The notes: generated by a model from the sequence alone, not told the origin. DNA of 64,000 bases from Kitasatospora cinereorecta (GCF_024172095.1 NZ_JAMZDX010000005.1:620001-684000), one strand, 5' to 3'; counted from the first letter of the stretch, positions 45,219-54,562 are shown. A program made the numbers and translations.

Positions 45219-46694
45219 TCACCCGGACGAGCGAACGTGCGCCGCACGCGCCACCACCGCGGTGGGCTCGGGGCGCAGGCCCGCGGTGACGGCGGCGGCC
45301 GCGAGGAGCACCAGCAGGCCGAGGACCCGCAGGCCGAGCGAGGTCGCGTCGCCGAATTCGGCGAGCACGGCCGCGTGCCGCTCGGCGCCGAGGCGGGCGG
45401 CGGCGGGGATGACCTCGGAGGGGCGGCCGGCGAAGCGCACCGCGAGGACGGTGCCGACCGTGGCAACGCCGAGCGCGGCGCCGAGTTCGCGGGCGGCGGT
45501 GTTCAGCCCGGCTCCGAGTCCGGCCTGCTGGGGCGGGAGTTCGGAGACGACGGCGTTGGCGAGGGCCGGGGCGGACAGGCCGAAGCCGATCGACAGCAGG
45601 AGCAGCCACCCGGCGTACAGCGGGTACGGGGTCGCGGGTCCGGCGGTGGAGACGCAGAGCAGTCCGGCAGCGATCAGGGCGAGGCCGCCGCCGGCGAGCG
45701 GACGCGGCCCGTACCGCACCTGGAGCCGGACGGCGACCCGCGGAACCAGCACCATGCCGATGGCCAGCGGCCCGATCGCGAAGCCGGTCAGGGCCGCCGA
45801 GTAGCCCTTGACGTACTGCAGGAACTGGGAGTTGACGTAGAACAGGCCGAACAGTCCGAAGAAGCTCGCGGCCGAGCCGAGCAGCCCGGCCCGCAGCCGC
45901 CGGGAGCGGAGCAGTCGCGGGTCGACGAGCGGGCGGGCGGCCCGCAGGCCGTACGCGGTGAAGGCGGCGAGCAGCAGCGCCCCGGCGGCGAAGGCGCCGA
46001 GCACCTGGGGCGAGGCCCAGCCGTGGCCGGGGCCCTCGATGATGCCGTAGAGGATCGCGGTGACGCCGCCGATCAGCAGGGCGGAGCCGATCGGGTCGGG
46101 CGCGGAGGGGTGGGTGGGCACGACCGGGACGGTGCGCAGGACGGCGAGGGCGAGCAGGGCGGCGAGCGGCGGCATCAGCCCGAACAGGGCCTGCCAGGGC
46201 AGGTACTGGGCGACCAGGCCGCCGCCGAGGTTGCCGAGCAGGCCGCCGAGGCCGAGGGAGAGGGTCCAGGAGGCGAGGGCGCGGATCCGGCCCTCGGGTC
46301 CGGCGAGGTGGACCAGGATCGACATGGTGGCGGGCATGATCAGGGCCGCGCCGGCCCCGGAGAGCGCCCGGCCGGTGATCAGGATCCCGGGGGTGCCGGC
46401 GAGTGCGGCGACGGCGGAGCCGAGGGCGAACAGGGCAAGTCCGGCGAGCAGGGCCCGGCGGCGGCCGAGGCGGTCGCCGAGCGCACCGGCCGGGATCAGC
46501 AGGCCGGCGAAGGCGATGACGTACGCGTCGACGGTCCAGAGCAGTTGGCTGGGCGACGGGTGCAGTGCCGACGCGGCGAGCTGGGGGATCATCAGGTTGA
46601 CGGCGGCGACGACGCTCTGGGCGACCAGGACGCAGGCGCAGATGGCGAGCAGGGCCCATCGGCCGAGGCCGGTGGTGCGGGCAGGTGAGGACAA
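45219..46694 (-). CDS. MFS exporter, DHA2 (EmrB/QacA) type
   Basis: A 491-residue transporter with about 14 helices. WTVDAYVIAFAGLLIPAGAL, motif A GDRLGRRRALLAGLALFALG and WRALSGAGAALIMPATMS-like helix 4 (here GRALSGAGAALIMPATMSIL) mark the DHA2 drug:proton antiporters. Start is TTG 46694 with GGGGGAG 5 bases upstream. It diverges from a LysR gene; the palindrome between them suggests LysR control. Confidence 0.9.
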   Translation of the reverse strand: MSSPARTTGLGRWALLAICACVLVAQSVVAAVNLMIPQLAASALHPSPSQLLWTVDAYVIAFAGLLIPAGALGDRLGRRRALLAGLALFALGSAVAALAGTPGILITGRALSGAGAALIMPATMSILVHLAGPEGRIRALASWTLSLGLGGLLGNLGGGLVAQYLPWQALFGLMPPLAALLALAVLRTVPVVPTHPSAPDPIGSALLIGGVTAILYGIIEGPGHGWASPQVLGAFAAGALLLAAFTAYGLRAARPLVDPRLLRSRRLRAGLLGSAASFFGLFGLFYVNSQFLQYVKGYSAALTGFAIGPLAIGMVLVPRVAVRLQVRYGPRPLAGGGLALIAAGLLCVSTAGPATPYPLYAGWLLLLSIGFGLSAPALANAVVSELPPQQAGLGAGLNTAARELGAALGVATVGTVLAVRFAGRPSEVIPAAARLGAERHAAVLAEFGDATSLGLRVLGLLVLLAAAAVTAGLRPEPTAVVARAAHVRSSG

Positions 46695-46753
46695 GGCTCC
46701 CCCCGGAGCTGAGTGGTGATCGGGTTCGCGGTCCACGCTAGGGGGGCGGTAGC

Positions 46754-46769
46754 TTGCACTCCAGTGCAA
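46754..46769. promoter_or_regulatory. LysR-type binding site
   Basis: TTGCACTCCAGTGCAA is a perfect inverted repeat (7-base arms, 2-base spacer) with the T-N11-A form of LysR boxes. It lies 17 bases before the LysR start and 60 bases before the MFS start. Confidence 0.7.
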
Positions 46770-46785
46770 TCTTCACAGGGAAGGA

Positions 46786-47730
46786 ATGCGTCCGGTGCAT
46801 TCGGGACTGGATCTCAACCTGCTGGTCGCCCTGGACGCGCTGCTGGAGGAGGAGAGCGTCTCCGGCGCCGCCCGCCGGATGCACCTGTCCGAGCCGGCGA
46901 TGAGCCGCACCCTCGGCCGGATCCGGCGGGCGCTGGGCGACCCGGTGCTGGTCCGGGCAGGGCGGTCGATGGTGCCGACGCCGCACGCGCTGGCCATCCG
47001 CGCCGAGGTACGGGCGGTGGTGGAGCGGGCCCAGGGGCTGTTCACCGCCTCCGGCGCGGTCGACCTGCGCACCCTCACCCGGACGTTCACGGTGCTCGCC
47101 CACGACGTCTTCGCCGCCACCCACGGCGCCGCGCTCTTCCACCGGGCGGCGGCCGAGGCCCCCGGGGTCCGGCTGCGCTTCCTCTCCGAGAACCACCTCG
47201 ACGCGCCGGCCCTGCGCGAGGGCATCGCCGACCTGGAACTCGGGGTGATCGACAGCACCTCGCCCGAGATCCGGGTCGAGCACCTCCACCAGGACCGGAT
47301 GCTCGCCGTCGTCCGGCCGGGCCACCCGCTGCTCGCCGACGGGCCGATCACCCCGGAACGCTTCGCCGCCGCCCGGCACCTGAGCATCTCCCGGCGCGGC
47401 CGCCTGCACGGGCCGATCGACACCGCGCTCGCCGATCTCGGGCTGCGGCGTACCGTCACCGGGTCGGTGGCGAGCTTCCCGGCCGGGCTGTTCGTGCTGC
47501 TCACCAGCGATCTCGTCGGGCTGGTCACCGCCCGCTCCCGGGCCATCGCCGACGTGCTCGGCCTGATCGCCTTCGAGATCCCGTTGGCGCTGCCCGAACT
47601 CCCCTTCGGCATGGCCTGGCACCCCCGCCACGACGCCGACCCCGCCCACGCCTGGCTCCGCGACCGTGTCCGCACCCTCCTCGCCGACCCCGGACCCGGA
47701 CCCGGACCCGAGCCCGGGCCCTGGCGCTGA
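46786..47730 (+). CDS. LysR family transcriptional regulator
   Basis: A 314-residue regulator. The N-terminal HTH reads LDLNLLVALDALLEEESVSG with SEPAMSRTLGRIRRALGDPV; the effector domain follows (ENHLDAPALREGIADLELGV). The end is a Gly-Pro repeat (GPGPGPEPGPWR). GGGAAGG supports ATG 46786. It probably controls the divergent DHA2 exporter and itself. Confidence 0.9.
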   Translation: MRPVHSGLDLNLLVALDALLEEESVSGAARRMHLSEPAMSRTLGRIRRALGDPVLVRAGRSMVPTPHALAIRAEVRAVVERAQGLFTASGAVDLRTLTRTFTVLAHDVFAATHGAALFHRAAAEAPGVRLRFLSENHLDAPALREGIADLELGVIDSTSPEIRVEHLHQDRMLAVVRPGHPLLADGPITPERFAAARHLSISRRGRLHGPIDTALADLGLRRTVTGSVASFPAGLFVLLTSDLVGLVTARSRAIADVLGLIAFEIPLALPELPFGMAWHPRHDADPAHAWLRDRVRTLLADPGPGPGPEPGPWR

Positions 47731-47750
47731 CCCGGACCCGGGCTGCCGGG

Positions 47751-48335
47751 TCAGGCCTGCGCGGCGAGCCGCTCCCGCGCCCACGGGTCGGGGCAGTCGG
47801 CCAGCGCCCGCCGGCACGCCGCCGCGAAGTCCGCGGCGACGTCGGCGAGTTCCTCGCGTTCGGCCCGGCTGCTCGCGGTCGGGCGGCCGGCCCTGCGGGC
47901 CTCCTCGGAGGCGTACCGCAGCGGGGCCTGCGCCCAGTGCCAGACGCCCACCGCGCAGCCCTGGGCGTACGGCGTGCCGTGCTCGACCGCGGCGACCAGG
48001 GCCCGCTGCACCTGTCGCCGTCCGATCGCGGGCACGAGGACGCCGGTCAGCCAGTTCGGCGAGCTGGGGTCGTCGTCGGCGAGCAGGGCGCGCAGGACGG
48101 CGTCGGCGTGCCGGGCGGTGGTGGCGCGGTCGCCGTCGAGGGTCCGGAGGGCGAGTTGCCGCTTGTGCCCGATCCGGTGGTACCGCTCGTACCCGGGGGC
48201 CCGCGCGGCGAGCCGGGCCACCCGCTCGTCCGGTTCGGCGTCGTACGTCACGCCGAGGTCCGCGAGCAGTGCGTCCAGCGCCGCTTCCTGCTCGGCGAGC
48301 CGCTCGCCGCGTTCCTTCTCGTCCACGTCCGCCAC
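47751..48335 (-). CDS. Hypothetical protein next to an MFS gene
   Basis: About 194 residues, mostly helical and charged: ERGERLAEQEAALDALLADL, then YERYHRIGHKRQLALRTLDG and VGVWHWAQAPLRYASEEAR. I recognise no family. It lies directly downstream of the MFS gene (1 base after its TAG), so both are one operon. Starts at GTG 48335 or GTG 48326 are both possible, neither with a strong ribosome site. Confidence 0.65.
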   Translation of the reverse strand: MADVDEKERGERLAEQEAALDALLADLGVTYDAEPDERVARLAARAPGYERYHRIGHKRQLALRTLDGDRATTARHADAVLRALLADDDPSSPNWLTGVLVPAIGRRQVQRALVAAVEHGTPYAQGCAVGVWHWAQAPLRYASEEARRAGRPTASSRAEREELADVAADFAAACRRALADCPDPWARERLAAQA

Positions 48336-48336
48336 C

Positions 48337-49566
48337 CTACGCACCCGCATGGACCGGAGTGCGGGTGTCCTCCCGCTCGGCGGCAGCAGCCGGGCTGCGG
48401 CGCTCGATCGCGGCCGACAGGACGGCGAGCGCCAGGGCGGACGCGGCGAGGGCGGCGCCGATCCAGTTGGGGGTGGTGGGGCCGTAGCCGGCGCCGAGGA
48501 CGAGCCCGCCGAGCCAGGCGGCAAGGGCGTTGCCGAGGTTGAAGGCACCGATGTTGACCGCGGAGGCGAGGGTGGGGGCGTCGCCGGTCTGGTCGAGGAC
48601 GCGCTTTTGCAGCGGCGGGACGGTCGCGAAGCCGAGGGCGCCGATCAGCGGGATGGTGACGGCGGCGAGCGGCTTGCTGTGGGCGGTGAAGGAGAAGGCG
48701 GCGAGGACGGTGGCGAGGCCGGCCAGGGTGACGAAGAGCATCGGCATCAGCCGCCGGTCGGCGTACCGTCCGCCGATCAGGTTGCCGGCCACCATGCCGA
48801 GGCCGAACAGGACCAGCAGCCAGGTGACGGAGCCCTCGGCGTAGCCGGCGGCGTCGGTCATCATCGGCGCGATGTAGGTGATCGCGGCGAACACTCCGCC
48901 GAAGCCGAGGACGGTCATCAGCATCGCCAGCACCACCTGGACGTTGCGGAAGGCGGCCAGTTCCCGCCGCAGACCGACGGCGCCAGTGCCCCCGGCGGTG
49001 CCGCTCCCGGTGCGGTGGGGCCGGGCGGCGGGGACGAGCGCGCCGATCCCGGCGAGTCCGAGCACGCCGAGGGCGGCGACCAGCAGGAAGGTGATCCGCC
49101 AGCCGATCTGCTGGCCGATCATCGTGCCGAGCGGGACGCCGACCACGTTGGCGACGGTGAGGCCGGTGAACATCATCGCGATGGCGCCGGCCTTCTTCTG
49201 CGGGGCGACCAGGTCGGCGGCGACGATCGAGCCGATGCCGAAGAAGGCACCGTGGGCGAGCGAGGCGGTGATCCGTCCGGCCAGCGCGACGCCGAAGGTG
49301 GGGGCGGCGGCGGTGATCAGGTTGCCGACCACGAAGAGGCCCATCAGCAGCATCAGCATCCGCTTGCGCGGGATCCGGGTGCCGAGGACGGCGAGCAGCG
49401 GGGCGCCGACCACCACGCCGAGGGCGTAGCCGGTGGTGAGCAGCCCGGCGGTGGGGACGGTGACGTCGAAGGTCCGGGCGACCTGGGGCAGCAGACCCAT
49501 GATCACGAATTCGGTGGTTCCGATGCCGAAGGCGCCGATGGCGAGCGCCAGGAGTGCGAGTGGCAC
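48337..49566 (-). CDS. MFS transporter, DHA1 (AraJ-like) type
   Basis: A 409-residue, 12-helix transporter. Helix 1 reads LALAIGAFGIGTTEFVIMGL, motif A ARLADRRG-like region is GTRIPRKRMLMLLMGLF, and helix 7-8 contain FAAITYIAPMMTDAAGYAEG. Such proteins export sugars, arabinose analogues or drugs. GTG 49566 has GGAAGG 7 bases upstream. It diverges from a MarR gene across a region with three TTGCA repeats. Confidence 0.9.
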   Translation of the reverse strand: MPLALLALAIGAFGIGTTEFVIMGLLPQVARTFDVTVPTAGLLTTGYALGVVVGAPLLAVLGTRIPRKRMLMLLMGLFVVGNLITAAAPTFGVALAGRITASLAHGAFFGIGSIVAADLVAPQKKAGAIAMMFTGLTVANVVGVPLGTMIGQQIGWRITFLLVAALGVLGLAGIGALVPAARPHRTGSGTAGGTGAVGLRRELAAFRNVQVVLAMLMTVLGFGGVFAAITYIAPMMTDAAGYAEGSVTWLLVLFGLGMVAGNLIGGRYADRRLMPMLFVTLAGLATVLAAFSFTAHSKPLAAVTIPLIGALGFATVPPLQKRVLDQTGDAPTLASAVNIGAFNLGNALAAWLGGLVLGAGYGPTTPNWIGAALAASALALAVLSAAIERRSPAAAAEREDTRTPVHAGA

Positions 49567-49627
49567 GGGGATGCCTTCCGGGTGGTGCAGACGGGGTGCA
49601 GGCGGGGGTTACAGGCTTCGACATTAA

Positions 49628-49664
49628 TTGCAGACGCGGATACTTGCAAACGCCGACTATTGCA
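49628..49664. promoter_or_regulatory. Triple TTGCA repeat between MFS and MarR genes
   Basis: TTGCA occurs at 49628, 49644 and 49660, exactly 16 bp apart, each followed two bases later by CG. The last two also take part in inverted half sites (TTGCAA, TTGCAT). The DNA is AT-rich for this genome. Most likely the operator/promoter of the divergent pair. Confidence 0.6.
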
Positions 49665-49711
49665 TCCGTCACCTATCCTGGGGGTACGACCCGAAGGGAG
49701 CGAGTGGTCCG

Positions 49712-50161
49712 ATGACGCGACCGGAACCCGTCCTGGCGCAGGGCTGGTGCGCGCTGTCCGCGCTGCACGGCCGGATCGAGGCGCACCTCGAGCGCGCGCT
49801 GCAGGCCGAACACGAGCTGAGCGTCCGCGAGTTCTCCGTCCTGGACGTGCTGAGCGCGCAGCACGACGGCGAGGGCGGCCACTTCCGGATGAACCAGCTC
49901 GCCGACGCGGTCGTGCTCAGCCAGAGCGCCACCACCCGGCTGGTCTCCCGGCTGGAGGACCGCGGGCTGCTCTCCCGCTACCTGTGCCCGACCGACCGGC
50001 GGGGCATCTACACCGACGTCACCGAGGCGGGCCTCGCCCTGCTGGACAAGGCCCGCCCCACCAACGACACCGCCCTGCGCCAGGCCCTGGACAGCGCCGG
50101 GCAGCGGGCCGAACTGGCCCCGCTGGTCGCCGCCGTCCGCGCCACCGGCGCCCGCGACTGA
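49712..50161 (+). CDS. MarR family transcriptional regulator
   Basis: A 149-residue MarR protein with LSVREFSVLDVLSAQHDGEG, the recognition helix ADAVVLSQSATTRLVSRLED and wing PTDRRGIYTDVTEAGLALL. ATG 49712 follows AAGGGAG at slightly long distance. Likely repressor of the divergent DHA1 exporter. Confidence 0.9.
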   Translation: MTRPEPVLAQGWCALSALHGRIEAHLERALQAEHELSVREFSVLDVLSAQHDGEGGHFRMNQLADAVVLSQSATTRLVSRLEDRGLLSRYLCPTDRRGIYTDVTEAGLALLDKARPTNDTALRQALDSAGQRAELAPLVAAVRATGARD

Positions 50162-50203
50162 CCCGCGGACGCCGACCCCGGACGGCCTGCCCGGACGCCC
50201 TGC

Positions 50204-51214
50204 TCAGCCCACCCGGCGCAGCGTGAAGGTGTCCACCGGCGTGCCGGCGAACAGCAGGTCCAGCCGCCCCGAGAGCTGGTACACCCGGTCGCCCGGGCCC
50301 GGGGTGAGCGCGGTCGGCGCCGCGTCCGGCGAGGGGCGGACGGCGGCCAGCCGGGCGGTGCGCCAGCCGTCCGGGGAGTGCAGCTCGACCTCCGCCTCGG
50401 CCCCGCTGCCGCCCAGCCGGTTGGTCACACCCGCCACCGTGCCGCCGGGCCGGGCCAGCAGCCCGTCCAGGCCGATCAGCCGGTCGGCCCCGCCCGCCAC
50501 CGCGACCCGGGTGAAGGTGTCAGGACAGGCGATCGGCACCCGCCACAGCGCGCCGGTCTCGTACGTGCCGATCACCAGCACCCCGCCCTGCCGCACAATC
50601 CCGTTCAGCCCGAACCCGCCCGGGGAGACCGCCAGCCGCGCGTCCCGGACCAGCACCGACGCCGCACCGTCCACGCCGACCCGGTAGACGAGCGGCGCGA
50701 AGGAGTCGGTGACGTACGCGGTGCCGTCCGGCCCGAACGCCACGTCGTTGCCCAGGTGCTCGCCGCCGTCCCCGGCGACCGCCGCCAGGTCGGTGTAGAA
50801 CAGCCGCCGCCCGGTGGTCAGGTCGTACGCGCCGAGGCCCGCCGTGCGGCGCGCGGTGGCGGGGGTGGAGCGCAGTCCGGCGCCGGTGTCGCCGTTCACC
50901 ACCAGCACCCGGTGGTGCGCGGCGTCCACGTGCAGTCCGACCACCGAGACCAGGGCCGGGTCGTCGATCAGTGTCGCGGTGGAGCCGTCGGGGCGGACGG
51001 TGGAGACCGTGCCGTGCGGCATCGAGCCGACCAGGAAGCGCCGGTGCACCGGGTCCCAGGTCGCGCCCTCGGGGTGCAGGGTGGGCCCGTGGCCCACCAG
51101 CACCGCCGGGTACCGCTGCGGCCCGTCCGCCGCCCCCGCGGGGACGCCGCCCGCCCCGATCACCGCCGCGACCGCCGCAGCCACCACTGCCGCCCGAACC
51201 GTACGTGTCGTCAT
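50204..51214 (-). CDS. Secreted SMP-30/gluconolactonase-like beta-propeller protein
   Basis: A 336-residue exported protein with a signal peptide (about residues 1-29, ending PAGAA). The mature part is a six-blade propeller in the SMP-30 superfamily: HPEGATWDPVHRRFLVGSMP, GLHVDAAHHRVLVVNGDTG and GNDVAFGPDGTAYVTDSFAP. The metal-binding Glu/Asn/Asp of lactonases may be E in HPEG and the N in GND. Substrate unknown. AAGGAG stands 7 bases before ATG 51214. Confidence 0.82.
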   Translation of the reverse strand: MTTRTVRAAVVAAAVAAVIGAGGVPAGAADGPQRYPAVLVGHGPTLHPEGATWDPVHRRFLVGSMPHGTVSTVRPDGSTATLIDDPALVSVVGLHVDAAHHRVLVVNGDTGAGLRSTPATARRTAGLGAYDLTTGRRLFYTDLAAVAGDGGEHLGNDVAFGPDGTAYVTDSFAPLVYRVGVDGAASVLVRDARLAVSPGGFGLNGIVRQGGVLVIGTYETGALWRVPIACPDTFTRVAVAGGADRLIGLDGLLARPGGTVAGVTNRLGGSGAEAEVELHSPDGWRTARLAAVRPSPDAAPTALTPGPGDRVYQLSGRLDLLFAGTPVDTFTLRRVG

Positions 51215-51365
51215 CTGACGCTCCTTCACCTGACTGCCTGTCTGCTGTCCTCCACCCTCGCCGCCCGCCGCCGGGCGCAGCAGTGCGTGCGGATGCTGGT
51301 AGTGCGAGTGACAGGCCGGGTCGAGCCCACCGGGGGATACTGGCGGCGGAGAACGGGGGTTCGGG

Positions 51366-52223
51366 GTGAGTGACGCGGAGTTCCGGCGGCGGGCGCTGTC
51401 GAGTTTCCTGCGGGCGCGGCGGGCGGGTGTGACGCCCGAGCAGGTCGGCCTGGCGCCGGGGGTCCGGCGGCGGACGCCGGGGCTGCGGCGGGAGGAACTG
51501 GCGCTGCTCGCCGGGGTCGGGGTGACCTGGTACACCTGGCTGGAGCAGGGGCGGGAGATCAACCCGTCCCCGGAGGTGCTGACCAGTCTGGCGCGCACGC
51601 TGCGGCTGGACCGGGCGGAGACCGACTACCTGTTCCGGCTGGCCGGCTGCCCGCCCCGGGCGGAGGAGCCGGAGCCGGGCCGGCGGGTGCCGGCGGCACT
51701 GGTGCGGCTGGTGCAGGCGCAGGCGCCGTCCCCGGCATTTCTGATCGACGCCGACTGGGACATCCGGACCTGGAACGCGCCGGCCGAGGCACTGCTGGAG
51801 TTCTCCCGCTGGGCCCCCGGGGAGCGCAACCTCGGCTGGGTGGTGTTCGCCAACGAGAAGAATCGGCGGCGCACGGTCGACTGGGAGCGCCACGCCCGCC
51901 GCACCCTGGCCGAGCTGCGGGCGGCGTACGGCGAGCGCGGCGGCGACAGCTCCCCGGCGGCGCAGCGGCTGGCCGCGCTGATCCACCGGCTGCGCGCGAG
52001 CTTCCCGGAGGCCGACCGCTGGCTGGACGAGCACCGGGTCCGGGAGAAGGCCGGCACCGAGAAGGAGTTGGAGCACGAGACGGTCGGCCTGCTGCGGATC
52101 GACCAGGTGGTGCTCCGCGCTCCCGGCGGCTTCCAGCTGGTGGTCTTCGCCCCGCGCGACACCGACACCGCCGAGCGGCTGCGCGCACTGGTCCCGGAAG
52201 GCGCGGAGCACGTCACGTCCTGA
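51366..52223 (+). CDS. XRE family regulator with MmyB-like ligand domain
   Basis: A 285-residue regulator. The HTH (about residues 20-80) contains TPGLRREELALLAGVGVTWY and TWLEQGREINPSPEVL; the MmyB-like PAS-fold domain follows (SPAFLIDADWDIRTWNAPAE). MmyB proteins bind fatty-acid-like ligands. GTG 51366 sits after GGGG. It diverges from the SMP-30-like gene, a possible target. Confidence 0.9.
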   Translation: MSDAEFRRRALSSFLRARRAGVTPEQVGLAPGVRRRTPGLRREELALLAGVGVTWYTWLEQGREINPSPEVLTSLARTLRLDRAETDYLFRLAGCPPRAEEPEPGRRVPAALVRLVQAQAPSPAFLIDADWDIRTWNAPAEALLEFSRWAPGERNLGWVVFANEKNRRRTVDWERHARRTLAELRAAYGERGGDSSPAAQRLAALIHRLRASFPEADRWLDEHRVREKAGTEKELEHETVGLLRIDQVVLRAPGGFQLVVFAPRDTDTAERLRALVPEGAEHVTS

Positions 52224-52490
52224 GCCGGCCTCAGGGTCGATGGGCAGCCACGAGTTCGTTCTCGATTGCGCTCTCCGAACGCTCGACGTGGTCGCGGCCG
52301 GCCTCGTCCGCCTCGGGCAGCTTGCCGAAGGCGTCCGGCGAACTCCCCCGCCATTCCCTGCCCCGCTCCCCGTTCCCGTCAGCGGCCCACCATTCCAAAG
52401 GGAAAGCCACGGCAAGACCATGAACAGGTAATGAACCTGACGCGAGGTCACCTCGCCGCACACCCGCGGGCCGGGAAAGCGGAAAGCAGA
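52224..52490. other. Intergenic stretch, possible coding remnant on minus strand
   Basis: No confident gene. The GC content falls at 52350-52440. On the minus strand, codons from about 52345 to the TGA at 52231 have GC-rich third positions and read SPDAFGKLPEADEAGRDHVE, but no start with a ribosome site is evident. It could be the end of a decayed gene. Confidence 0.35.
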
Positions 52491-52525
52491 ACGGGGCGCC
52501 GGACCGTCATGGTCCGACGCCCCGT
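52491..52525. terminator. Terminator of the DEAD-box helicase gene
   Basis: A 15-bp stem with one mismatch (52491-52505 with 52511-52525) and 5-base loop, just past the helicase stop at 52540. Confidence 0.85.
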
Positions 52526-52539
52526 CAGGAGGCGTACGC

Positions 52540-54378
52540 TCAGTCGGCCTTGCGGCGCTGGCGACCGGTGCCGTAGTTGGAGCCGCTCTTCGCGCCGCTG
52601 CCCGGCTTGGCCCGGCCCGAGGTCTTGCCGATGAAGCCCGCGGCCATCTGGCCGCCGCCCGAGCCGGTGCCGGTGCCGGGACGGTGCTTGGGCCGGGGAC
52701 GGCGCGGGTTGCCGTTGGAGTCGAGGTCCTTGGGCAGCGCCGAGCGCTTCGCCTGCGGCCGGCGGCGCGGCGCGCCGTCGGCGGACCCGGCCCGCTCGCC
52801 GCGCTCGCCCTGCTCGATCCGCTCGGCGCGCTGCGCCCGCTCGGTCCGGGCCGCGGCCCGCTCGGCACCGCCGCCGCCCGCGCCGCCGCCGGAGCGTCGG
52901 CCGCGCCCGGAGCGGGCGCCCTGCGCCGCCTCGCCGGCGGCCGGAGCCGCACCGGAGCCGCCCGCCGCACCCGCGGCGGCCGGCTGGGCACCGCCGGGGA
53001 CCGGCAGCGCGACCGGGACGCCGGTGGGCGTCCGGGCGCCGGTGATCCGCTTGAGCTCGGAGTCGTCGGGGCGGGCCTTGGTGACGGTCGGGCGGATGCC
53101 GGCCACCGTCATCAGCCGGTTGACCTCGCGGCGCTGGTCGGGCAGCACCAGGGTGACCACGGTGCCGGACTCGCCGGCCCGGGCGGTACGGCCGCCGCGG
53201 TGCAGGTAGTCCTTGTGGTCGATCGGCGGGTCGACGTTGACCACCAGGTCCAGGCCGTCGATGTGGATGCCGCGGGCGGCCACGTTGGTGGCGATCAGCG
53301 CGGTGACCGCGCCGTCGCGGAACTGGTCCAGCACCCGGTTGCGCTGCGGCTGGGACTTGCCGCCGTGCAGGGCGGCGGCCACCACGCCGTTGGCGCGCAG
53401 CTGCTTGGCCAGCCGGTCGGCGCCGTGCTTGGTGTGCACGAACATGATCACCCGGCCCTCGCGGGAGGCGATCCGGGCGGTCGCCTCGGCCTTGTCGGCC
53501 GGGTCGAGCTGGATCACGTGGTGGTCCATGGTGGTGACGGCGCCGGCCGAGGGGTCCACCGAGTGGGTCACCGGGTCGGTGAGGAAGCGGTCGACCAGCC
53601 GGTCGATGTTCTTGTCGAGGGTGGCGGAGAACAGCATCCGCTGCCCGCCCTCGGCCACCTGCTCCAGCAGCTTGGCCACCTGCGGGAGGAAGCCCATGTC
53701 GGCCATCTGGTCGGCCTCGTCGAGCACCGTGACGGCGACCTCGTCCAGGTGGACGTCACCGCGGCCGATCAGGTCGTCCAGTCGGCCCGGGGTCGCGACC
53801 AGGACCTCGGTGCCGCGGCGGACCAGGTTGGCCTGCCGGGTGATCGACATGCCGCCGACCACGGTGGCGATCCGCAGGTTCAGCGCGCCCGCGTACGGGG
53901 CCAGCGCCTCGGTCACCTGCTGGGCGAGCTCACGGGTGGGGGTCAGGACCAGCGCCAGCGGGCGCCGGGCGGAGGCCCGTCGGCCGGCCGTCCGGGCCAG
54001 CAGCGAGAGGCCGAACGCCAGCGTCTTGCCGGACCCGGTGCGGCCGCGGCCGAGCACGTCGCGGCCGGCCAGCGAGTCGGGCAGGGTGGCCGACTGGATC
54101 GGGAAGGGCTCGGTGACCCCCTGCGCGGCGAGCGCGCGGAGCAGCGCCGGGGGCATGTCCAGCTCGGCGAAGGTCGCGGCCGGCGGGCGGGCCGGGGTGC
54201 CCTGGACGACGGTGAAGTCCTCGGCGGGACGCGCCGCGGCGACCCGGGGGCCGCGGCCGGCGGTACGGGTGCGGGCGGGCCGGTTCACCGGGGTGCCGGC
54301 GGCGGCGCCGGACGCGGGGCGGGTGCCACTGCGGGGACGGCCGGATCGGTTTCGCTGCGGGCGTGCCTGGTCGGTCAT
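52540..54378 (-). CDS. DEAD-box RNA helicase with basic disordered tail
   Basis: A 612-residue ATP-dependent RNA helicase. An Arg-rich N-terminal 55 residues is followed by the Q motif region (FAELDMPPALLRALAAQGVT), motif I GRTGSGKT, motif II DEAD (VLDEADQMADMG), motif III SAT, and the C-terminal RecA domain with ATNVAARGIHIDGL and HRGGRTARAG. The last 170 residues are Gly/Arg/Ala-rich and likely bind RNA. GGGAG precedes ATG 54378. A cold-shock protein gene lies 184 bases upstream, fitting a role in RNA unfolding at low temperature, though a terminator separates them. Confidence 0.93.
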   Translation of the reverse strand: MTDQARPQRNRSGRPRSGTRPASGAAAGTPVNRPARTRTAGRGPRVAAARPAEDFTVVQGTPARPPAATFAELDMPPALLRALAAQGVTEPFPIQSATLPDSLAGRDVLGRGRTGSGKTLAFGLSLLARTAGRRASARRPLALVLTPTRELAQQVTEALAPYAGALNLRIATVVGGMSITRQANLVRRGTEVLVATPGRLDDLIGRGDVHLDEVAVTVLDEADQMADMGFLPQVAKLLEQVAEGGQRMLFSATLDKNIDRLVDRFLTDPVTHSVDPSAGAVTTMDHHVIQLDPADKAEATARIASREGRVIMFVHTKHGADRLAKQLRANGVVAAALHGGKSQPQRNRVLDQFRDGAVTALIATNVAARGIHIDGLDLVVNVDPPIDHKDYLHRGGRTARAGESGTVVTLVLPDQRREVNRLMTVAGIRPTVTKARPDDSELKRITGARTPTGVPVALPVPGGAQPAAAGAAGGSGAAPAAGEAAQGARSGRGRRSGGGAGGGGAERAAARTERAQRAERIEQGERGERAGSADGAPRRRPQAKRSALPKDLDSNGNPRRPRPKHRPGTGTGSGGGQMAAGFIGKTSGRAKPGSGAKSGSNYGTGRQRRKAD

Positions 54379-54495
54379 GCTGCTCCCATTCCTGAGGGCC
54401 GGTGGCCGCCGGTCGCACGGCGGCGGTGGGTCGGCCGACGGAAGTGGGTACGCGCGGTGTGCGCGGGCGCCGCCCCGGCCGTTCGGCGGCATGAA

Positions 54496-54527
54496 GGAGG
54501 GCCCGCACCCAGCGGTGCGGGCCCTCC
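54496..54527. terminator. Terminator of the cold-shock gene
   Basis: Perfect 14-bp stem (54496-54509 with 54514-54527) with a 4-base loop, 36 bases past the csp stop. Confidence 0.88.
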
Positions 54528-54562
54528 TCGCTACGCGATGTGAGTCAGCTCGGTGAGCAGTC

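Noticed and set aside
47690..47722. GGACCC repeat array
   Set aside because: It encodes the Gly-Pro tail of the LysR protein; too short for a CRISPR or satellite.
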